A stretch of 6,130 bases of DNA from an uncultured Pseudomonadota bacterium (GTDB lineage Bacteria > Myxococcota_A > UBA9042 > CAIXZC01), in contig CALGBT010000172.1 in NCBI GenBank assembly GCA_937884235.1, forward strand, positions 1-6,130, given 5' to 3'. Under the pieces are notes generated by a model. The model was given only the letters and a program-made list of their open reading frames with translations, was not told the DNA's origin and ran no database searches. The stretch's first letter is position 1. Every line of letters begins with the position of its first letter. This document shows, piece by piece, positions 1 through 5,100 of this stretch. The position numbers were made by a program, and so were the translations under genes.

Positions 1-1
1 G

Positions 2-2134
2 CTCGAGGTCATTCCGGAAGCGATGGGCACAGTCGACATCACCCCCACAGAAGTAACTATCGACGTCGATTCGATGGCGTCGGGCTGCCAGTCAGATACA
101 GACTGCCAGGGCCTCACACCATATTGCCACAAGCTCTCGCAGCAGTGCGTCGAATGCTTGCAATCGCCCCAGTGCAAAGACCCCGACGCTTCGCTCTGCC
201 GGCAGACCGATTTCGTCTGTGTTCAGTGCGTCGAGGAGGCTCACTGCCCCGACCCTACTGAGCAGTGCGTTGCGGGAATCTGTCTGGACGTGAGTTGCGA
301 GCCGGAATCCTCAGTGTGCGTCGGCAATTCCATCCATATGTGTTCTCCCGATGGCACCGATCCGACCTGGCACATTATCGACTGCGGGGATAAGACATGC
401 CTGGATGGCAACTGCGTCTGGTGTATCCCAGACTCAGTCTTCTGCAAGGAGCTGAAGGTTGTGCAATGTCTGGCCGACGGCTCTTACTGGGAGACCCTGG
501 AGGTCTGTGAAACGGATGTCGGCTGTGCGGGTGGGCAGTGCTGCGATTGCTACCCGGGGCAGAAGCGCTGCGTTGACGGCTGGGTGGAGGAGTGCCAGAT
601 CGATTGCACCAGTTGGGAGTTGACGGAGGATTGCGAGGATCAGCTGCTGGCCTGTGTCGGCGGCCTCTGCATCGACCCCTGCACCAACGACGTCAAGAGC
701 AACACCAACGCCGGATGCGTCTTCTACGCGGTGGACCTGGACAACGCCCTCGAGCCACCCTACGATGCGCAGAATGCGCAGTACGCGGTGATTGCGTCGA
801 ACCCCTCCCCGACCATGAGCGTCGAAGTCACAGTTGATGGCCCCAACGGTCTCGAGGAGGTCGCCACGGTGGCCCCTCGCACGCTCCACAAGTTCGAGTT
901 GCCCAATACGTGGGGGCTTGATGGGACCCAGCACAACAACCATTTCTTCAAGGTGACGTCGACGGGGCCCATCGTCGCCTACCAATTCAATCCCTTGTCC
1001 AATATCACTGAAGTCTTCTCCAACGATGCCTCGGTGCTGCTGCCGGCCCCGACGCTGGGGGAGGAGTATTACGTAGTCAGCTATGGCCAACTGGGCACGC
1101 AGTTCCGCAGCTTCTTCACGGTGGTGGCCGCGGCCAACGACCCGGTTGAGGTGACCTTCACGGTGACCACCAAGACGCTGGCCGGAGATGGAATTCCATC
1201 CCTGAATGCCGGCGACAGCCACACCATGTCCCTGCTGCCCGGCGAGTTGATCAACGTTGAATCCGACATCGAAGACGGCGATCTTTCGGGCACGCACATT
1301 GAGGCGACGGGCAAGATCGCGGTCTTCGGTGGCCACGAGGCCGCCAACATGCGAGGGGCTTGCTGTGCGGACCACCTGGAGCAGCAGCTCACTCCCGTCA
1401 ACGCCTGGGGCACGCAGTACCTGCTTTCCAAGGCCTGGCCACGCATGAATGAGAGCGACTACGTGCGCATCATCGCCTCGCAGAACGACACCCAGGTTGC
1501 CCTCACTCCGGGCGTTGATGCCGTGCCGTTACTGGCGGCCGGCGAGCACTACACGTTTAAGACTACAGAGCACGTCTTTGTGACTTCGGACAAGCCGATC
1601 ATGGTGGCCCACTACCTGGCCTCAAGCCAGGAGGTGCTCTTCGGTTCGGAAGTATCCGAATGCGTGAGCAACGCCGATTGCCCCCTGAACTTCCTCTGCA
1701 GCTGGTTCTCAGGTATCTGCGACGGGCCGAGTTGTAGCTCGACTGCCGACTGCCCGTCTGGCACCACCTGTTCCGGCGGGATGTGGGGAGGGAGCTGCGA
1801 GGCCATCGGCGACCCGGCCCTGATGCTCACCATACCCAAAGAGCAGTTCATGGAAGCGTACGTCTTCCTGGTTCCCGACGCCTATCTGGACGACTACGTC
1901 AACATCATCGCACCTGTTGGGGCCACCATTTACCTCGACGACGTCGCCATCTCCGATTCCGAATTCGAGGTGGTGGGCCTCTCCGGCCTGTCCGTCCATC
2001 GAACGAAGCTCAACGACGGCGTCCACACCGCCTGGTCCATCGAGAAATTCGGCATTCTGGTCTATGGCTATGACAACGATGTTTCGTACGGCTACCCAGG
2101 TGGGCTGGGGCTGGCGGATTTGACGGAGGACTAG
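2..2134 (+). CDS. Cysteine-rich IgGFc-binding-type surface/secreted protein (5' end outside window)
   Basis: Probable extracellular or surface protein; no enzymatic role is evident. Numbered from the first ATG (23), residues 22-87 hold three four-cysteine units and 92-216 hold three six-cysteine units. Residues about 231-540 plus 595-700 form an IgGFc-binding-type domain. Its recognisable stretches are the HNNHFFKVTSTGPIVAYQFNP region near 304-324, FSNDASVLLP (332-341), the ACCADHLEQQLTP block (446-458) and the QFMEAYVFLVPDAYLDDYVN block (608-627). A cysteine-rich insert (547-592) splits the domain. The family is named after mammalian IgGFc-binding protein; in bacteria similar domains occur in large exported proteins of unknown ligand, so IgG binding should not be assumed. 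The frame is open from base 2, the ATG at 23 has no convincing Shine-Dalgarno and no signal peptide follows it, so the real start is upstream. It ends at TAG 2132-2134, 10 bases from a convergent gene. Confidence 0.9.
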   Translation, partial: LEVIPEAMGTVDITPTEVTIDVDSMASGCQSDTDCQGLTPYCHKLSQQCVECLQSPQCKDPDASLCRQTDFVCVQCVEEAHCPDPTEQCVAGICLDVSCEPESSVCVGNSIHMCSPDGTDPTWHIIDCGDKTCLDGNCVWCIPDSVFCKELKVVQCLADGSYWETLEVCETDVGCAGGQCCDCYPGQKRCVDGWVEECQIDCTSWELTEDCEDQLLACVGGLCIDPCTNDVKSNTNAGCVFYAVDLDNALEPPYDAQNAQYAVIASNPSPTMSVEVTVDGPNGLEEVATVAPRTLHKFELPNTWGLDGTQHNNHFFKVTSTGPIVAYQFNPLSNITEVFSNDASVLLPAPTLGEEYYVVSYGQLGTQFRSFFTVVAAANDPVEVTFTVTTKTLAGDGIPSLNAGDSHTMSLLPGELINVESDIEDGDLSGTHIEATGKIAVFGGHEAANMRGACCADHLEQQLTPVNAWGTQYLLSKAWPRMNESDYVRIIASQNDTQVALTPGVDAVPLLAAGEHYTFKTTEHVFVTSDKPIMVAHYLASSQEVLFGSEVSECVSNADCPLNFLCSWFSGICDGPSCSSTADCPSGTTCSGGMWGGSCEAIGDPALMLTIPKEQFMEAYVFLVPDAYLDDYVNIIAPVGATIYLDDVAISDSEFEVVGLSGLSVHRTKLNDGVHTAWSIEKFGILVYGYDNDVSYGYPGGLGLADLTED
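86..283 (+). repeat. Three tandem four-cysteine units in the surface protein
   Basis: Protein-level repeat, residues 22-87 of the IgGFc-type protein. The cysteines are C22, C28, C35, C42 / C45, C51, C59, C66 / C69, C75, C82, C87. Spacing is C-x5-C-x6-C-x6-C, then x2, C-x5-C-x7-C-x6-C, then x2, C-x5-C-x6-C-x4-C. The first unit contains SDTDC, the acidic 'C-x-(S/N)-x-(A/T)-DC' type seen in many exported myxobacterial proteins. The regular even count suggests disulphide-bonded mini-domains outside the cytoplasm. The DNA is not an obvious nucleotide repeat; the periodicity is in the protein. Confidence 0.8.
296..670 (+). repeat. Three tandem six-cysteine units in the surface protein
   Basis: Protein-level repeat, residues 92-216. 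Unit 1: C92-x6-C99-x7-C107-x13-C121-x4-C126-x4-C131. Unit 2: C134-x6-C141-x7-C149-x12-C162-x5-C168-x4-C173. Unit 3: C176-x6-C183-x7-C191-x12-C204-x6-C211-x4-C216. Each unit ends in C-x-G-G/D-x-C-like text (CLDGNC, CAGGQC, CVGGLC) and has a Trp between the third and fourth cysteines (W116, W156, W198). The near-constant spacing argues for duplication of one small disulphide-bonded fold. An extra C195 lies within unit 3, and C174 and C220 lie just outside it. Confidence 0.85.
1661..1798 (+). repeat. Two four-cysteine units inserted inside the IgGFc-type domain
   Basis: Residues 547-592: C547-x5-C553-x5-C559-x6-C566-x4-C571-x5-C577-x5-C583-x8-C592. The two halves each start C-x-S-x-x-DCP (CVSNADCP, CSSTADCP), the same type as the first units at the N terminus. 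The flanking sequence reads as one continuous IgGFc-type domain (ends near 540, resumes at GDPALMLTIP 597-606), so the pair sits in a loop of that domain rather than between domains. Confidence 0.75.
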
Positions 2135-2144
2135 TCTACCGCAA

Positions 2145-3233
2145 CTACTGCAACTGACACACCGCCGGCAGGTGGTCGAAGAAGAAGGCCTCCATCACCG
2201 GGCCATGACCTTCGGACACAGTCGGGTGCCAGCAGCTACCTGTCAGGTGATCACTGACGACGTGGTCGATGTTGAGCACGCCGTAGGTGCCTGGAGCATC
2301 CATGCCGACTTCGGTGATGTAGTGAAAGGGCTTGCCGGGGCCGACGAAGTCGTTGAAGCGGGCGGCGCTGGCATCACTGGCGTTGAGCCGTCCGGGGTCG
2401 GTATTGAGGTCGCCCATGGCGAGGTTGATGGGGCCATTGACACCGGGTTCACCATCGCCCAGGTCGACGAAGATCTGCTCGAACTGCTTGACACGGCAAG
2501 CGGCATCCTCTTCGGTGAGGCCGGATGAGCCGTGGATGTTGACGAGCGTCAAGGTACCGCCGCCCACGAGGTCGATGGTGGCCCGACCGATGCGGGCCGC
2601 GCCGCCGCACCCTTCGACCTTAAAACCCGCCATGCCCTCCAGGCAGACGGACTCGGCGCACCCCCGAAAGCTGCCGAACCGCTGGTGTACTGCGGCGCAC
2701 TTGTCTGGGTGGCCAGGGTTACACATGTACTGATAGTCAGTCCCCAGCAACATCTCCATCACCGTCAAGTCCCCCTCTTCCCAACCTTCGCAGACGAAGC
2801 CGGCATTGGCTTCGGGCGGCATGCCAGCGCAATCGCCCGGCCAGAAGATCTCCTGGAAGACCACCACATCTGGGTCGACCTCGGCAAACCACTCCCGGGT
2901 CATCTCAACAAACGGTACCCAGCCGATGCCGTTGCCGTAGTACTCGTCGTTGTAGAACGCCTGATCGTGGTTGTACCCGTAGTTCCCTTCGGCGGGGGCC
3001 GACCCGCCCGTGCCGGTATTGAAGGTGACTGCAACAAAGGGCGGTCGCGTGGCGAGAAGATCGGGCGTCTCGACTAAATCGACCGAGACCTCCTGCACCG
3101 CCAGATCCGTCTGTGACCTCGCCGCATCGTTGCCAGCATCGGGGTCCGAATCGCCGCCGCCGGCGCAGCCCAGCAATGTCCAACTGACCAACAACAAGAG
3201 AACTCTTGCGCACCAAGTCACAGCTTCTGGCAT
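2145..3233 (-). CDS. Endonuclease/exonuclease/phosphatase-family lipoprotein (EEP-1)
   Basis: A 362-residue exported lipoprotein predicted to cleave phosphoester bonds with a divalent metal, as EEP enzymes do (DNase I, exonuclease III, sphingomyelinases). The signal peptide (hydrophobic about residues 9-22) ends in lipobox LLG-C23, followed by an acidic linker. The catalytic set appears complete: N72 in VTFNTG, E128 in FQEIF, H234 in VNIHG, D275 and N277 in GDLN, D323 in NIDHV, and D353-H354 in FFDHLP (usually SDH). Mature cysteines are C135, 148, 171, 179, 192, 197, 209, 246, 334 and 359, an even ten, which suggests disulphides. Residues 83-105 are rich in Tyr, Asn and Gly. The ATG at 3233 is chosen because it gives a proper signal peptide, has GGGGGAG 8 bases upstream, and lies downstream of a good promoter. 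In-frame ATGs at 3338 and 3302 precede the predicted transcript start. The substrate (nucleic acid or phospholipid) is undecided. Confidence 0.9.
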   Translation of the reverse strand: MPEAVTWCARVLLLLVSWTLLGCAGGGDSDPDAGNDAARSQTDLAVQEVSVDLVETPDLLATRPPFVAVTFNTGTGGSAPAEGNYGYNHDQAFYNDEYYGNGIGWVPFVEMTREWFAEVDPDVVVFQEIFWPGDCAGMPPEANAGFVCEGWEEGDLTVMEMLLGTDYQYMCNPGHPDKCAAVHQRFGSFRGCAESVCLEGMAGFKVEGCGGAARIGRATIDLVGGGTLTLVNIHGSSGLTEEDAACRVKQFEQIFVDLGDGEPGVNGPINLAMGDLNTDPGRLNASDASAARFNDFVGPGKPFHYITEVGMDAPGTYGVLNIDHVVSDHLTGSCWHPTVSEGHGPVMEAFFFDHLPAVCQLQ

Positions 3234-3241
3234 CCTGCCTT

Positions 3242-3248
3242 CTCCCCC
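3242..3248 (-). promoter_or_regulatory. Shine-Dalgarno for EEP-1, decides the start
   Basis: The minus strand reads GGGGGAG, then 8 bases, then ATG at 3233-3231. Together with the signal peptide that begins there, this favours 3233 over the longer in-frame starts at 3302 and 3338. Confidence 0.7.
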
Positions 3249-3260
3249 GGGCTGCGCCCG
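3248..3260 (-). other. Small GC-rich hairpin next to the EEP-1 ribosome site
   Basis: CGGGC and GCCCG (five pairs) enclose a three-base loop in the predicted 5' leader of EEP-1, touching the upstream edge of its Shine-Dalgarno. It could modestly affect ribosome access, but a five-pair stem in GC-rich DNA may be chance. Confidence 0.25.
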
Positions 3261-3286
3261 TCCGCAAGTCAGCGGGCTCTCGCCCC

Positions 3287-3315
3287 ATTCTACACTCGTC
3301 ATCAGGAGTTGCCAA
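3287..3315 (-). promoter_or_regulatory. Predicted sigma70-type promoter of EEP-1
   Basis: On the minus strand, -35 TTGGCA (3315-3310, 5 of 6 to TTGACA), a 17-base spacer, and -10 TAGAAT (3292-3287, 5 of 6 to TATAAT). The transcript would start near 3280, leaving a leader of about 47 bases before the ATG at 3233. It sits in an otherwise GC-rich region, which lowers the chance of a random match. Recognition by this host's sigma factor is assumed. Confidence 0.6.
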
Positions 3316-3341
3316 AGAGCGAATGCCGGGCGACGCAACCA

Positions 3342-3370
3342 TCGACTTTCGGGCCAGGAATGGCTAAGAT
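3342..3370 (+). promoter_or_regulatory. Candidate sigma70-type promoter of the plus-strand lipoprotein genes
   Basis: TCGACT (3342-3347, 4 of 6), a 17-base spacer, and TAAGAT (3365-3370, 4 of 6). Transcription would begin near 3377, about 20 bases before the ATG at 3398. The match is weak; it is supported mainly by ideal spacing and position. Confidence 0.35.
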
Positions 3371-3397
3371 CGGCGCCAATGACAATGGAGGCTCACG

Positions 3398-3892
3398 ATG
3401 CTGAAGATGCGTTACTTGATGTTGCTGCTGTCCCTGGGGTTGCTCGCTGGCTGTCAGAAGACCCCGGAGGCTGAGGTGAAGAAAGAAGCCGAAGCGAAAC
3501 AATCCGAGCCGAAGCTGGCCCAGAAGGCTGCAGAGGGGAAAGCCCTGGCGAATATCGACAAGGCACCGGCAGAAATAGCGGAGAAGGCTGCGCCAGATAC
3601 CGCTCCGGCATTTGTCCACCCTGTCTCCCCCAAGCAGCCACCAGTGGCGCAGAGTATCAAAGGCACCATCGTCGAAACCCTGGACGGCGGCGGCTACACC
3701 TACGTCCGCATCAATGATGGCACCGATGACATCTGGCTCGCCGGGCCGGGAACGAGGGTCAGAGTTGGTGACTTCCTTGAGGCCCCGCGGGGCGCCCTGA
3801 TGCGCAACTTCAAGAGCAAAACACTGGACCGCATCTTCCCCGAAATCTACTTCGTCGAGTCCATAAAGATCACTAGAGGGGAGGAGAAGTGA
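3398..3892 (+). CDS. Small lipoprotein with NrfJ-like domain
   Basis: A 164-residue exported lipoprotein. The signal peptide (residues 1-18) ends in a textbook lipobox LAG-C19. Residues 20-85 are a flexible Ala/Lys/Glu/Pro-rich linker. Residues about 87-157 form a compact domain with the run KGTIVETLDGGGYTYVRI, then IWLAGPGTRVRVGD, then NFKSKTLDRIFPEIYFV. This pattern recalls the C-terminal domain of NrfJ, a small lipoprotein encoded in some cytochrome c nitrite reductase (nrf) clusters; the biochemical role of that domain is unclear. The resemblance is from memory of the family pattern, and no nrf gene is present here. The start ATG has GGAGG (3387-3391) six bases upstream; the next in-frame ATG (3407) would also keep the signal peptide. 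It is the first gene of the plus-strand set, and its TGA overlaps the GTG start of the next gene, so coupled expression is very likely. Confidence 0.85.
   Translation: MLKMRYLMLLLSLGLLAGCQKTPEAEVKKEAEAKQSEPKLAQKAAEGKALANIDKAPAEIAEKAAPDTAPAFVHPVSPKQPPVAQSIKGTIVETLDGGGYTYVRINDGTDDIWLAGPGTRVRVGDFLEAPRGALMRNFKSKTLDRIFPEIYFVESIKITRGEEK
3878..3884 (+). promoter_or_regulatory. Strong Shine-Dalgarno for the GTG start of EEP-2
   Basis: GGGGAGG, inside the purine-rich run 3875-3888, ends 4 bases before the GTG at 3889. The GTG overlaps the preceding stop in GTGA, a classic arrangement for termination-reinitiation. It supports GTG as the true start, as does the signal peptide that begins there. Confidence 0.75.
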
Positions 3893-5100
3893 GGTCCCAA
3901 CTCGCGCGACTGCTGGTTGGCTGGCTCGCACTGCTCACCGTAGCGGCCGGCTGTCGTCAGGCCGAGGGGCCGGGGGCCAAAGCCGTTGCCAGCACACCGA
4001 CGGCCCCTGACACGACAACTGCCGGTCACAGCCCGGATGCCCCAGTGGAACCGCCTGGTCCCCACCATGTAGTAACTTTCAATGCTGGGTTGGCCCGCAA
4101 TTACGTGCCCTATATTGAAGCGCGGCTACCCGCCATCATCGCCGAGTTGAACAAGCTTGAAGCTGACGTTGTTTGTTTGCAGGAGGTCTGGGAGGAGCGA
4201 GACCTCAAGGCGGTTGTCAAGGGGGTCAAGAAGAGCTTTCCTTTCAGCACTTACGTCGACTCCGCCAACTCCATTTTCGCCCGTCATGCCAGCGCTCCCT
4301 CTTGCGGCCCAAACGACCTGCAGGCGCTGGCCGAATGCGTGGGCGAGAAATGTGCGGCTGCGCCAGACAAGACGGGCTGCGTCATGCAGCAGTGCGGCAC
4401 GCACTTCTTGAGCCTACCGTCACAATGCCGGACCTGCCTTGCTGCCAATGTCTCCAAGCCGCTGACCGAGATTGTAGAGACGTGCACGAGCAAGGGCGTA
4501 CAAATGGGCTATGACGGGGCCAATGGTCTGCTTCTCCTGTCCCGTTCGAAGTTCCTCGATGCCAACCACATCATCCTCGACTCCTTCCTGATGCAGCGCA
4601 TCGTCCTCCATGGCATTCTTCAGGTCGGCGGGGAGAACATGAACGTCTTCTGCACGCACTTCACCACCCCTATTGCGGAAGTTGAGTATGGCGGCCGGTT
4701 CGCTTCCTGGGAGGGCGAGCAGTTAGCCCAGGTCAAACGCACCATCGAGTACGTCAAGGAGAAGTCTGGAGAGGAGCCGGCGGTCCTGCTGGGCGACTTC
4801 AACCTGGGGCCTGCCAACGCTGAATGGGAGGTGGCCGCAGAATTCCCCGACCACTTCCAGCTCTTCCTCGACGCCGGCTTCCAGAGCCCATACACGCAGG
4901 AGCACGGGCATTGCACGTTTTGCGGCATCAAAGCGCTGGGCGCTGACGGCCCCGGCAAGCTCATTGACCATGCATTGTTTCTTGGTTGCGCGGAGAAGGT
5001 GCTCCTTCCGGACCGGGTCATGGAGAGCAATGTAGAAGTTGGTGATGATTTGAAGGTGCCTCTATCCGATCATTATGGAGTGCGGGTTGGATTTGATTAG
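3889..5100 (+). CDS. Endonuclease/exonuclease/phosphatase-family lipoprotein with cysteine-rich insert (EEP-2)
   Basis: A 403-residue exported lipoprotein with a GTG start. The signal peptide (about residues 5-21) ends in lipobox AAG-C22, followed by a Pro/Ala/Thr linker to about 58. The EEP core follows with all key residues: N65 in VVTFNAG, E99 in CLQEVW, H257 in CTHF, D303 and N305 in LLGDFN, D360 in LIDH, and D394-H395 in SDHYGV. The LEADVVCLQEVW stretch and the domain spacing recall neutral sphingomyelinase-like and DNase I-like members, so either a phospholipid or a nucleic acid substrate is possible. Between E99 and H257 there are 157 residues, including a segment with eight cysteines (C139-C199). 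Four more (C255, C342, C345, C367) lie nearer the C terminus, and C96 lies in motif II. It overlaps the preceding lipoprotein gene by 4 bases and contains the start of the next gene, so it is the middle of an operon. Confidence 0.92.
   Translation: MRSQLARLLVGWLALLTVAAGCRQAEGPGAKAVASTPTAPDTTTAGHSPDAPVEPPGPHHVVTFNAGLARNYVPYIEARLPAIIAELNKLEADVVCLQEVWEERDLKAVVKGVKKSFPFSTYVDSANSIFARHASAPSCGPNDLQALAECVGEKCAAAPDKTGCVMQQCGTHFLSLPSQCRTCLAANVSKPLTEIVETCTSKGVQMGYDGANGLLLLSRSKFLDANHIILDSFLMQRIVLHGILQVGGENMNVFCTHFTTPIAEVEYGGRFASWEGEQLAQVKRTIEYVKEKSGEEPAVLLGDFNLGPANAEWEVAAEFPDHFQLFLDAGFQSPYTQEHGHCTFCGIKALGADGPGKLIDHALFLGCAEKVLLPDRVMESNVEVGDDLKVPLSDHYGVRVGFD
4303..4485 (+). other. Eight-cysteine insert within EEP-2
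   Basis: Residues 139-199 carry C139, C150, C155, C164, C169, C180, C183 and C199. They include CVGEKC, CVMQQC and CRTC and lie between the catalytic Glu and the first catalytic His of the EEP fold. The even count and the exported location suggest four disulphides forming a small cap or binding module; this is inference. The spacing does not match the four- or six-cysteine units of the IgGFc-type protein. Confidence 0.7.
5077..5080 (+). promoter_or_regulatory. Possible Shine-Dalgarno for the downstream lipoprotein
   Basis: GGAG within the end of EEP-2 lies six bases before an in-frame TTG at 5087. The in-frame ATG at 5075 lacks an upstream Shine-Dalgarno, and TTG 5093 is 12 bases from GGAG. 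TTG 5087 is therefore preferred, with moderate certainty. Confidence 0.4.

Noticed and set aside
23..25. ATG at 23 as the true start of the IgGFc-type protein
   Set aside because: No clear Shine-Dalgarno, no signal peptide after it, and the frame stays open to the left edge; an exported cysteine-rich protein should have its signal peptide further upstream.
434..1375. Long minus-strand open frame (313 codons) inside the IgGFc-type gene
   Set aside because: Arg/Gly/Val-rich text with no recognisable domain, wholly antisense to a frame with clear domain motifs and regular cysteine spacing; typical shadow in GC-rich DNA.
2156..2176. CACC...GGTG inverted repeat around GCCGGC as a terminator for the convergent genes
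   Set aside because: Only a four-pair stem, no T-run on either strand, and it lies inside the EEP-1 coding region.
3234..3338. N-terminal extension of EEP-1 to an ATG at 3338 (397 residues)
   Set aside because: It would put 35 residues before an otherwise perfect lipoprotein signal peptide and start upstream of the predicted promoter's transcript start near 3280.
3302..3931. Minus-strand open frame of 209 codons across the NrfJ-like gene
   Set aside because: Antisense to a lipoprotein gene with a good ribosome site and lipobox, and it crosses the divergent promoter region; no domain seen.
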